Positions 1 to 6,263 of a stretch of 16,791 nucleotides of DNA are shown in pieces (position 1 is the first letter of the stretch; each line of letters begins with the position of its first letter). Where the stretch lies: contig JAJDTQ010000270.1 in NCBI GenBank assembly GCA_022827045.1, forward strand, positions 1 to 16,791, in the 5' to 3' direction. The translations under genes and the position numbers were made by a program. The stretch is from Candidatus Binatia bacterium. GTDB taxonomy: Bacteria; Desulfobacterota_B; Binatia; UBA9968; JAJDTQ01. The notes below the pieces were generated by a model, which was given only the letters and a program-made list of their open reading frames with translations, did not search any database and was not told where the DNA came from.

Positions 1-604
1 CCGCTGGGTGCTGGCCGTGCCCCACGACTCGCCGGTGCAGAAGATCGAGGACCTCAAGGGCAAGAAGGTCGCCACCGAGATGGTGAACTTCACCCGGCGG
101 CTCTTCGAGTCGCACGGCACGCCCGTGGACGTGGAGTTCTCTTGGGGCGCCACCGAGGCCAAGGCCGCCGAGGGCCTGGCCGACGCCATCGTGGAGGTGA
201 CCGAGACCGGCGGCACCATCCGCGCCCACGGCCTGCGCATCGTCTGCGACCTGCTGGAGTCCGCGCCCCAGCTCATCGCCAACAAGGACGCTTGGCAGGA
301 CCCCTGGAAACACGCCAAGATCGAGCAGATCAGCATGCTGCTGCAGGGCGCCCTGGCCGCCGAGCACAAGGTCGGCATCAAGATGAACGTGATGGACGAC
401 GACCTGGAGAAGATTATCGAGCTGATCCCCAGCGTCACCGCGCCGACCGTCGCGACCCTCTACGACACCCCCGCCCTGAAAGGCAAGAAGTGGTTCTCCA
501 TCGAGAGCATCATTGCCGAGGACGTGGTGCGCGAGCTCATCCCCGAGCTCACGCGCAACGGCGCCGTGGGAATCGTCGAGTACCCGTTGAACAAGGTAAT
601 CTGA
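1..604 (+). CDS. hisG: ATP phosphoribosyltransferase, C-terminal part (5' end outside window)
   Basis: Catalyses the first step of histidine synthesis, joining ATP and PRPP to give phosphoribosyl-ATP in the cytoplasm. The window opens inside the gene; the reading frame runs from base 2 and about 200 residues are visible. The stretch [18 protein letters not shown] followed by [18 protein letters not shown] is the conserved end of the catalytic part, where the PRPP-binding loop lies in this family. The last 75 or so residues ([12 protein letters not shown], then [14 protein letters not shown] at the very end) match the C-terminal ACT-like HisG_C domain, so this is the long form that binds histidine as feedback inhibitor and does not need HisZ. 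It converges on the ferredoxin gene, with only 6 bases between the two stop codons and no obvious terminator. The family call is firm; the N-terminal third cannot be judged. Confidence 0.95.
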   Translation, partial: RWVLAVPHDSPVQKIEDLKGKKVATEMVNFTRRLFESHGTPVDVEFSWGATEAKAAEGLADAIVEVTETGGTIRAHGLRIVCDLLESAPQLIANKDAWQDPWKHAKIEQISMLLQGALAAEHKVGIKMNVMDDDLEKIIELIPSVTAPTVATLYDTPALKGKKWFSIESIIAEDVVRELIPELTRNGAVGIVEYPLNKVI

Positions 605-610
605 GCGAGG

Positions 611-1153
611 TCAGAACCCCTCCATCTGCCGGTCCTCCAGCTCTTCCTTGCCCTTGTCGTCGATGGAGTAGACGCCGCCTTCGGTGGAGATGAGCTCGGG
701 GTCGTAGTAGAGCTTGGAGAGCTCCAGGGCGTCCTCGTATTCCACCATGCTGATGGCGTCCCAGGGGCAGATCTTCTTGTCGAGGCGATCCTCGGAGTCG
801 GTGCCGATGAGCTGGAGCTCGCTCTTCTTGGGCTCCTGCTCCTTCTCCAGGAGCTTCTTGTCGGCGTCGTACATGCGGTTGCCGTACTCGAAGTAGACCA
901 CGCCGGTGGTCTTGTGCTCGTGGATCTTGGTGAGGTCGTCGCTGTAGCACATCTGGCAGCCGATGCACTTCTCGTTGTCCACCCACACCCGGTAGGGCTT
1001 GAGGCCGCCTCCGGGCATCTCCTCGTAGAGGAGGTTGATGCAGTCGTCCACCGGGCAGTGGACCTCGCACAGGGGCGACCCGGCGCAACTGGTGCAGTTC
1101 TCGTTCATCACGGCCAGGAGGGCCGTGCCCTTGCGTTTTGCAGCTTCAGCCAT
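611..1153 (-). CDS. Ferredoxin-type 4Fe-4S protein with split second cluster motif
   Basis: A 180-residue, probably soluble cytoplasmic iron-sulfur protein likely to carry electrons for a partner complex. Cysteines are C20-x2-C23-x5-C29-x3-C33-Pro and then C63-x2-C66-x2-C69. The matching fourth ligand, in the form C129-Pro-Trp-Asp-Ala-Ile, comes 59 residues later, where ordinary ferredoxins have 3. An extra Cys38 is present. If folded like 2[4Fe-4S] ferredoxins, C33 would pair with the second Cys triplet and C129 with the first. The region between (70-128) and the tail after 140 are rich in Glu, Asp and Lys. The ATG overlaps the stop of the upstream TPR gene by 8 bases, so translation is probably coupled. 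I cannot name the partner enzyme. Confidence 0.75.
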   Translation of the reverse strand: MAEAAKRKGTALLAVMNENCTSCAGSPLCEVHCPVDDCINLLYEEMPGGGLKPYRVWVDNEKCIGCQMCYSDDLTKIHEHKTTGVVYFEYGNRMYDADKKLLEKEQEPKKSELQLIGTDSEDRLDKKICPWDAISMVEYEDALELSKLYYDPELISTEGGVYSIDDKGKEELEDRQMEGF

Positions 1154-1889
1154 CGACTTTCACCCTTCTTCTCGCCTTGTACCGGAAGTGGAAGAACAAA
1201 CCCAAAGCCAGCAACAGGAACACCCAATAGTACCGAACCACACCCACCGTGGCCCATTCGAGCCAGTAGACGAAATTACCGGACTGGCGGCTCAGCCGCG
1301 CCAGCGCCTCCTGGGCGCCGGAGTAGTCGCGCAACTCCTTGCGCACCCGGGCCAGGCCGTAGAGCGCGCCCTCGTCCTCGGGCCGCAGGGCCAGGCTCTT
1401 TTCGAAGTCGGCCTGGGCGGCCCGCCAGTTGCCCTGCTCCAGATGGACCCAGCCGCGGTTGCTAGCGGCCTGGGCGAAGTCCGCCTTCAATTCCAGGGCC
1501 CGCGAGAAACTCCCGACGGCCCCCTCCAGGTCTCCCTTGCGCTTGAGCGCCACTCCCAGGTTGTTGTGGACCTCGGGGACCTCGGGCTTGAGCGCCGCCA
1601 CCTTGCGGTATGACGCGACGGCGGCTTCGACGTCGCCCGCCACTTCCAGATCGAGCCAGCCCAGCAGCGTCAGAGCTTCGGTGTCATCCGGCGCCAGCGC
1701 CACGGCCTTCCTCACGTGGATCAGGGCCGTCTCCGTGTCTCTCAGCCGGAGAGCCGCCAGACCCGCGACCTGCAGCAGTTGCGGCTCTTCCGGGTATTGC
1801 TCGAGCAGCTTCTCGAACTTCTCCCCGGCATCCGCGAACTTGCCCGCGGCCAAATCCTTGCGGCCGCTCCGCCACAGCTCTTCGTCCAC
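1146..1889 (-). CDS. TPR protein with C-terminal transmembrane anchor
   Basis: From a GTG start this reads 247 residues. Residues 1-200 are tandem tetratricopeptide repeats: units start near 6, 36, 70, 104, 138 and 172, with the usual Leu/Gly/Tyr/Ala/Pro spacing, for example GWVHLEQGNWRAAQADFEKS. TPRs are protein-binding scaffolds. A membrane segment covers about 213-235 and is followed by the basic tail RYKARRRVK, which predicts a cytoplasmic C-terminus and hence a periplasmic TPR domain. In agreement, the frame stays open upstream of the GTG and encodes a signal-peptide-like stretch (1958 to 1890: RWPAVLIAVAVLGIG, then GEARSA) with no ATG, GTG or TTG in front of it; the true start is therefore uncertain. 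It overlaps the ferredoxin gene by 8 bases and lies 76 bases after the 61-residue membrane protein gene. It may help assemble a membrane redox complex, which is inference. Confidence 0.75.
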   Translation of the reverse strand: MDEELWRSGRKDLAAGKFADAGEKFEKLLEQYPEEPQLLQVAGLAALRLRDTETALIHVRKAVALAPDDTEALTLLGWLDLEVAGDVEAAVASYRKVAALKPEVPEVHNNLGVALKRKGDLEGAVGSFSRALELKADFAQAASNRGWVHLEQGNWRAAQADFEKSLALRPEDEGALYGLARVRKELRDYSGAQEALARLSRQSGNFVYWLEWATVGVVRYYWVFLLLALGLFFHFRYKARRRVKVDG

Positions 1890-1958
1890 CAGCGCGGAGC
1901 GTGCCTCTCCGCCAATACCCAGGACGGCAACGGCGATCAGGACCGCCGGCCACCGGAC
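1890..1958 (-). other. In-frame signal-peptide-like segment without a standard start codon
   Basis: Reading the TPR frame upstream of its first standard start gives Val-Arg-Trp-Pro, then an 11-residue hydrophobic core (AVLIAVAVLGI), then a small-residue stretch ending Ala-Arg-Ser-Ala before Leu-Val-Asp-Glu. This has the n-, h- and c-regions of a Sec signal. A GTG at 1953-1951 with an AGAGG about 10 bases upstream lies one base out of frame. Either a non-standard start is used or one base is wrong here. Confidence 0.5.
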
Positions 1959-1965
1959 CCGACCT

Positions 1966-2151
1966 CTACTTCCACATCTTCTCAGGGATCTCGTCCTCTC
2001 GGCCCTCGTCGATCAGCTTGTCGTTCCTGAGGGCCTGCTTCAGGCCGACCCAGGAGAAGAACAGGACGAGAATCAGCATGCCGACGATGGGAATGTTGTC
2101 GGGCTTGGTCACGATCTCCATGAAATAATACCAGCCGGAGTGTTCTTCCAT
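1966..2151 (-). CDS. Small single-pass membrane protein, family unknown
   Basis: A 61-residue protein with one clear membrane helix at about 19-38 (IPIVGMLILVLFFSWVGL) and a charged C-terminal tail ending in Met-Trp-Lys. Basic residues just after the helix (K38, R42) favour N-terminus out, C-terminus in. The start ATG is preceded by an AAAGGTGG ribosome site (2169 to 2162). It is the first gene of the operon with the TPR protein and the ferredoxin. Size and topology fit an accessory subunit of a membrane respiratory or electron-transfer complex, but I do not recognise the family and the function is open. Confidence 0.65.
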   Translation of the reverse strand: MEEHSGWYYFMEIVTKPDNIPIVGMLILVLFFSWVGLKQALRNDKLIDEGREDEIPEKMWK

Positions 2152-2161
2152 ACGAACTCGA

Positions 2162-2169
2162 CCACCTTT
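2162..2169 (-). promoter_or_regulatory. Ribosome binding site of the 61-residue membrane protein
   Basis: AAAGGTGG on the minus strand, 10 bases before the ATG; the best Shine-Dalgarno match in this intergenic region, it supports the short gene being real. Confidence 0.6.
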
Positions 2170-2184
2170 AGCGAAGTACGGTAA

Positions 2185-2213
2185 GAGTTATTGGAAAATC
2201 ACGTGCTTGTCAA
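2185..2213 (-). promoter_or_regulatory. Candidate promoter of the membrane protein/TPR/ferredoxin operon
   Basis: A perfect TTGACA (2213 to 2208) is followed, after 17 bases, by a weak minus-10 candidate TAACTC (2190 to 2185). The transcript would start about 30 bases before the ATG, leaving room for the AAAGGTGG ribosome site. The weak minus-10 box lowers confidence or may imply an activator. Confidence 0.4.
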
Positions 2214-2271
2214 TGTACGGACCGGTTTCGCCGCCACCCCGGACTCTCTGGCGGGAGACCCTGCCTTGGGT

Positions 2272-2277
2272 TATAGT
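2272..2277 (+). promoter_or_regulatory. Minus-10-like box before glmU
   Basis: TATAGT lies 11 bases before the glmU ATG in an otherwise GC-rich region, with no convincing minus-35 box at 16-18 bases and no Shine-Dalgarno sequence before the ATG. If used, the glmU message would be almost leaderless. Confidence 0.2.
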
Positions 2278-2288
2278 TTGTCCTGCGT

Positions 2289-3680
2289 ATGCGGGGGCTT
2301 GGCGTCATCATCCTGGCTGCCGGCCAGGGAAAGCGGATGCTATCCGCCACCCCGAAGGTGATGCATCTTCTGGGCGGCAAGCCGCTCCTGTCCCACGTGC
2401 TGGAAGCCTGCGCCGGGCTGGAGCCGGACCGGGTCCTGGTGGTGGTGGGCCACGGCGCCGAGGGGATCCGGGGGGCGTTTCCCGAAATGGACGAAACCGG
2501 CTGGGTGCCGCAGAGCGAGCAACTGGGCACCGGCCACGCCGCCCGATGCGCCGCCGAGGCCCTGGGCGATTTCACCGGCGATGTCCTGATCCTCAACGGC
2601 GATGTGCCGTTGCTCTCAAGCCTCAGCCTGTCCGGGATGCTGGCCGCGCACCGGTCGCGGGCCAACGACCTCACCGTGGCCGCGGCGACGCTGGAAGACC
2701 CCACGGGCTATGGCCGCATCCTGCGGCGCCCGGACGGCGACATCATCGGCATCGTGGAGGAACGGGACGCCACCGAGGCCGAGAAGGCCGTCCGGGAGAT
2801 CAACGTCGGCCTCTACCTGGCGTCGTCGGATTTTCTTCGCACGGCCCTGGCGGCCCTCGACAACCGCAACCACCAGGGCGAGTACTACCTGCCGGGCGTC
2901 GTCCGCTTCGCCGCCGAAAGAGAGGCCCGCGTCGGCAGCGTGACCCTTGACGACCCGCGCGAATTCCGGGGCGTGAACAACAGAGAGGAGCTCGCCTGGA
3001 TGGAAAAGGCATTGCAAAGAGAGATCAACCGCAAGTGGATGGAACGGGGCGTGACCCTCAAGGATCCCGACAGCACCTACATCGATGCCGACGCCACCAT
3101 CGGAGAAGACACCGTCATCGGCCCCAACACACACCTGCTGGGCCGCACGGTGGTGGGAGCCCGCTGCCGGGTGGACGGCAGCGCCTACCTCACCAACGTG
3201 CGTCTGGCCGAGGACGTCCACCTGCGTTTCTCGGTGGTGATGGACGACTGCGATATCGAGGACGGCGTCAGCGTCGGCCCGTTCGCGCACCTGCGCCCCG
3301 GCACCGTGCTCAAGCGCAACGTCCATATCGGCAACTTCGTGGAGGTGAAGAACTCGTCGGTGGGCGAGTCCACCAAGGCCAGCCACCTGAGCTACATCGG
3401 CGATACCGAGCTCGGCCGCGACTCCAACATCGGCGCCGGCACCATCACCTGCAACTACGACGGCTTCACCAAGAGCCGCACCACCATCGGCGACCGCGTC
3501 CAGGTGGGCAGCGACACCCAGCTCGTGGCGCCCGTGGTGGTGGGCGACGACGCCTACATCGGCGCCGGCTCCACCATCACCAAGGATGTGCCCGCCGGCG
3601 CCCTGGCCCTGAGCCGCACGCCACAGCAGCACATCGAGGACTGGGTCGCCGGCTACCGGGCGCGGAAGACCAGGCCATAG
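2289..3680 (+). CDS. glmU: Bifunctional GlcNAc-1-P uridyltransferase / GlcN-1-P acetyltransferase
   Basis: This 463-residue cytoplasmic enzyme makes UDP-GlcNAc from glucosamine-1-phosphate, acetyl-CoA and UTP, the precursor for peptidoglycan and lipopolysaccharide. The N-terminal nucleotidyltransferase domain opens with VIILAAGQGKRM (GxGxRM loop) and has the UTP-site QSEQLGTGHA and the metal-site LILNGDVPLL. From about residue 250 to the end it is a left-handed beta-helix of hexapeptide repeats. His366 (in HLSYIGD) aligns with the catalytic base His363 of E. coli GlmU, and Asn389-Tyr390 (NYDG) with the acetyl-CoA/glucosamine site. Length is normal. The ATG gives the usual N-terminus, although no ribosome site precedes it. 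glmS follows after 6 bases, forming a compact amino-sugar operon. Confidence 0.97.
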   Translation: MRGLGVIILAAGQGKRMLSATPKVMHLLGGKPLLSHVLEACAGLEPDRVLVVVGHGAEGIRGAFPEMDETGWVPQSEQLGTGHAARCAAEALGDFTGDVLILNGDVPLLSSLSLSGMLAAHRSRANDLTVAAATLEDPTGYGRILRRPDGDIIGIVEERDATEAEKAVREINVGLYLASSDFLRTALAALDNRNHQGEYYLPGVVRFAAEREARVGSVTLDDPREFRGVNNREELAWMEKALQREINRKWMERGVTLKDPDSTYIDADATIGEDTVIGPNTHLLGRTVVGARCRVDGSAYLTNVRLAEDVHLRFSVVMDDCDIEDGVSVGPFAHLRPGTVLKRNVHIGNFVEVKNSSVGESTKASHLSYIGDTELGRDSNIGAGTITCNYDGFTKSRTTIGDRVQVGSDTQLVAPVVVGDDAYIGAGSTITKDVPAGALALSRTPQQHIEDWVAGYRARKTRP

Positions 3681-3686
3681 CCGTCC

Positions 3687-5510
3687 ATGTGCGGGATCGT
3701 GGGATATATCGGCGGGCGGGACGCCGCCCCGGTGCTCATCGACAGCCTGAGAAAGCTGGAATACCGGGGCTATGACTCCGCCGGCATCGCCGTCCTCGAC
3801 GACGGGGAGCTCTCGTTGCGGCGCTCGGAAGGCAAGCTCGCCAGACTCGAAGCGCTCCTGGCCGAAGCGCCCGTCGCGGGGCATGCCGGCATCGGCCACA
3901 CGCGCTGGGCCACCCACGGCGGCCCTTCCGAGGCCAACGCCCATCCGCACCGGGCCGGCGATACCGTCGTGGTGCACAACGGCATCATCGAGAACTACCT
4001 GGAGCTCAAGGAAGCCCTGCTGGCAAGCGGCGCGGAGCTGGCGTCGGATACCGACACGGAGCTCGTCGCCCACCTCGCGGAGGCCAGGCTCGCCCAAGGG
4101 ATGGAGCTGCTGGACGCCGTCCGCGAGACGATCAGCGAGATACACGGTTCCTACGCCCTGGTGTTCCTGAGCCGACGCGAGCCCCACCGGCTCATCGCGG
4201 CCAAGAACGCCTCGCCCATGGTCGTGGGCGCGGGCGACGGAGAAACCTTCATCGCCTCGGACGTCCCGGCGCTGCTCGAGTACACCCGGGACGTGGCATT
4301 CCTGGAGGACGGCGAGATCGCCGAGGTCCGGGCCGACGGTTACCGTATTCTCGACTCAGGGACGCGCACGGTCTCGCGGCCCACCAGACGCATCACATGG
4401 GATGCCGTGGCCGCGCAAAAGGGCGGCTACCGGCACTTCATGCTGAAGGAGATCCACGAGCAACCCCAGGCGGTCACCGACACCCTGCGCGGGCGTCTCT
4501 CTCTCGAAACCGGCGCCATCCAGGAGGCGGAGCTGAATCTCACCGAAGAAAAACTGGCAAGCACCCGGAAGATCCACCTGGTGGGCTGCGGCACCGCGTG
4601 GCACGCGGCGCTGGTGGGCAAGTTCCTGATCGAGGAGCTGGCGCGAATCCCCGCCGAGGTCGACTACGGCTCCGAGTTCCGGCACCGGACGCCGCTCCTG
4701 GGAACGGATTCGCTGCTGCTGCCGGTGAGCCAGTCGGGGGAGACCGCGGACACGCTCGCGGCCCTGGAGGTGGGGCGGCGGCAAGGCGCCCGGACCGTGT
4801 CCGTCTGCAACGTCGTGGACTCGTCCCTGGCGCGGAAATCCGACGGCGTATTCTACACCCACGCCGGCCCGGAGATCAGCGTCGCCAGCACCAAGGCGTT
4901 CACCACTCAGCTCACGGCGCTCTACCTGCTCGCCGTGCAACTGGGGCGGCTCAACGGGCAACTCGGCCCGGACGCGGCCACCCGCCTGCTGGAGGACGCC
5001 ACCCGCCTGCCCGGCTGGATCGAGGCCGCGTTGAAGCTCGAGGACGCCATCGCCGAGCTGGCCCACGGACTGAGCCACGCCGACGACGTGCTCTACCTGG
5101 GCCGGGGCATCAACTACCCCATCGCCCTGGAAGGCGCGCTCAAGCTGAAGGAGCTCTCCTACATCCACGCCGAGGGGTATCCCGCCGGGGAGATGAAGCA
5201 CGGGCCCATCGCCCTCATCGACGAAAGCATGCCGGTGGTGATGATCCTGCCCAGGGACCACTACTACCCGAAGACGCTGGGCAACCTGAAGGAAGTCGAG
5301 GCCCGCGGCGGCAACGCCGTCATCATCACCGACGAGCCGGACGAGAGGCTGGCGTCGAAGACCACGCTGGTGGTTCCCAAGGTCCCCTACCACCTGGCCC
5401 CGGCAGTGCTGACCATCCCCTTGCAGCTCCTCGCCTACCACGTCGCGGTCCAGCGCGGCACGGACGTGGACCAACCGCGCAACCTCGCCAAGAGCGTGAC
5501 CGTGGAGTAG
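3687..5510 (+). CDS. glmS: Glutamine-fructose-6-phosphate aminotransferase (isomerizing)
   Basis: This 607-residue enzyme makes glucosamine-6-phosphate from fructose-6-phosphate and glutamine, the entry step to UDP-GlcNAc. Met-Cys-Gly-Ile starts the protein, so Cys2 becomes the N-terminal nucleophile after Met removal. The glutaminase domain (to about 220) has HTRWATHG and HNGIIENY. Two SIS sugar-isomerase domains follow: GCGTAWHA, SQSGETADT and STKAFTTQ in the first; GRGINYPIALEGALKLKEL and EGYPAGEMKHGP in the second. The C-terminus DQPRNLAKSVTVE carries the conserved Lys602, equivalent to catalytic Lys603 in E. coli. It lies 6 bases after glmU, too close for a glmS ribozyme, so control is presumably with glmU. 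The product of GlmS, after a GlmM step not in this window, feeds GlmU. Confidence 0.97.
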   Translation: MCGIVGYIGGRDAAPVLIDSLRKLEYRGYDSAGIAVLDDGELSLRRSEGKLARLEALLAEAPVAGHAGIGHTRWATHGGPSEANAHPHRAGDTVVVHNGIIENYLELKEALLASGAELASDTDTELVAHLAEARLAQGMELLDAVRETISEIHGSYALVFLSRREPHRLIAAKNASPMVVGAGDGETFIASDVPALLEYTRDVAFLEDGEIAEVRADGYRILDSGTRTVSRPTRRITWDAVAAQKGGYRHFMLKEIHEQPQAVTDTLRGRLSLETGAIQEAELNLTEEKLASTRKIHLVGCGTAWHAALVGKFLIEELARIPAEVDYGSEFRHRTPLLGTDSLLLPVSQSGETADTLAALEVGRRQGARTVSVCNVVDSSLARKSDGVFYTHAGPEISVASTKAFTTQLTALYLLAVQLGRLNGQLGPDAATRLLEDATRLPGWIEAALKLEDAIAELAHGLSHADDVLYLGRGINYPIALEGALKLKELSYIHAEGYPAGEMKHGPIALIDESMPVVMILPRDHYYPKTLGNLKEVEARGGNAVIITDEPDERLASKTTLVVPKVPYHLAPAVLTIPLQLLAYHVAVQRGTDVDQPRNLAKSVTVE

Positions 5511-5514
5511 GCGG

Positions 5515-6108
5515 TCAGCCCCTGAAATCCTTGGCGACCAGGTAGATCTCCGACGAGCCCTTGCGCGTGGCGGCGGACCGCACTCGCTGCACCGAGTGGA
5601 AACCGTCCGACATCTCTTTCAGGAGGGCCTCCACGTCGGCTCCGGTGAAGGTCTTGAACAGGAACCCGCCACCGGGGTTGAGGGTCGCCCGGGCAATCTC
5701 GAACGCCTTCAGGGTAAGCTCCAGGGCATTCCGGCGATCGGCGTCGCGGATTCCCGACAGACGCGGCGCCATGTCCGAGAGAACGCAGTCCACCGTTCCT
5801 CCGGCGAGGGCGCCGATGCGCTCCGCCGCGTCTTGCGCCAGGATATCCAGCTCGAACGTCTTCACCTGGGGCCGTGAGAGGGGCTGGACCGGCTGCAAAT
5901 CGAAACCCAGCACCCGCCCCCGAGGACCGGCAGCCTCGGCCGCCACCTGGAGCCACCCGCCGGGCGCGGCCCCCAGGTCCACCACCGTGTGCCCCGGCCG
6001 GATCACCCGGAATCGCTGGTTGATCTCCAGCAGTTTATAGGCCGCCCGGGAACGAAAACCCTCGCGCTTGGCCTTGCGGAAAAATCCGTCCTGGGGCCGG
6101 TACGACAC
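5515..6108 (-). CDS. rlmE: 23S rRNA (uridine-2552-2'-O)-methyltransferase
   Basis: A FtsJ/RrmJ-type enzyme of 197 residues that methylates the ribose of U2552 in the ribosomal A loop using S-adenosylmethionine, a late step in 50S assembly. The SAM motif is DLGAAPGGW (44-52). The catalytic K-D-K-E tetrad is visible: Lys25 (RAAYKLLEI), Asp112 (SDMAP), Lys152 (FKTF) and Glu187 (SSEIYLVAK). Length is close to E. coli RlmE. It starts with GTG, preceded by a modest GAGTGG. It converges on glmS with 4 bases between stops and is divergent from the DUF1302 gene. No ftsH follows, unlike in enterobacteria. Confidence 0.93.
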   Translation of the reverse strand: MSYRPQDGFFRKAKREGFRSRAAYKLLEINQRFRVIRPGHTVVDLGAAPGGWLQVAAEAAGPRGRVLGFDLQPVQPLSRPQVKTFELDILAQDAAERIGALAGGTVDCVLSDMAPRLSGIRDADRRNALELTLKAFEIARATLNPGGGFLFKTFTGADVEALLKEMSDGFHSVQRVRSAATRKGSSEIYLVAKDFRG

Positions 6109-6130
6109 GCGTCACCACTCAGATCTCTCG

Positions 6131-6160
6131 GAATCCGTCCGCATCCGGACAATTCCGGAC
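6131..6160. repeat. Three tandem 10-bp repeats, possible operator
   Basis: Three decamers in a row share TCCG at positions 4-7 and C at position 10: GAATCCGTCC, GCATCCGGAC, AATTCCGGAC. The last two share TCCGGAC exactly. A 10-base period puts the copies on one face of the helix, as in activator or repressor sites. They lie between the divergent rlmE and DUF1302 genes. Confidence 0.45.
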
Positions 6161-6176
6161 TATTTTTGTTTCAAAA

Positions 6177-6189
6177 ATATCGATATCGA
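6177..6189. promoter_or_regulatory. Overlapping perfect palindromes in an AT-rich island
   Basis: ATATCGATAT (6177-6186) and TCGATATCGA (6180-6189) are both perfect palindromes inside an AT-rich stretch (about 6160-6205) that stands out from the GC-rich surroundings. TTCAAA and TTTGAA flank them at 6170 and 6200. A protein binding site or an upstream activating element is plausible. Confidence 0.35.
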
Positions 6190-6227
6190 AATCGAATTGT
6201 TTGAACCACCGCGCATTCCTGCCCATC

Positions 6228-6255
6228 TTGACATCCAATTGGAGAAAGTGATACT
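6228..6255 (+). promoter_or_regulatory. Candidate promoter of the DUF1302 cassette
   Basis: TTGACA (6228-6233), a 16-base spacer and GATACT (6250-6255, four of six matches). Transcription would begin about 2 bases before the ATG at 6264, giving a leaderless message. The GGAGAAAG at 6241-6248 is 15 bases from the ATG and would then be untranscribed, so a second, upstream promoter is possible. Confidence 0.35.
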
Positions 6256-6263
6256 CGCCCATC

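Noticed and set aside
605..610. Bidirectional terminator between hisG and the ferredoxin gene
   Set aside because: Six bases only and no hairpin with T-run around them.
3681..3686. glmS ribozyme or riboswitch before glmS
   Set aside because: Only 6 bases separate glmU and glmS, leaving no room.
2616..4187. Long antisense open frame (523 codons) across glmU/glmS
   Set aside because: Composition is that of a high-GC shadow; the sense strand encodes two textbook enzymes and no family is recognisable in the antisense product.
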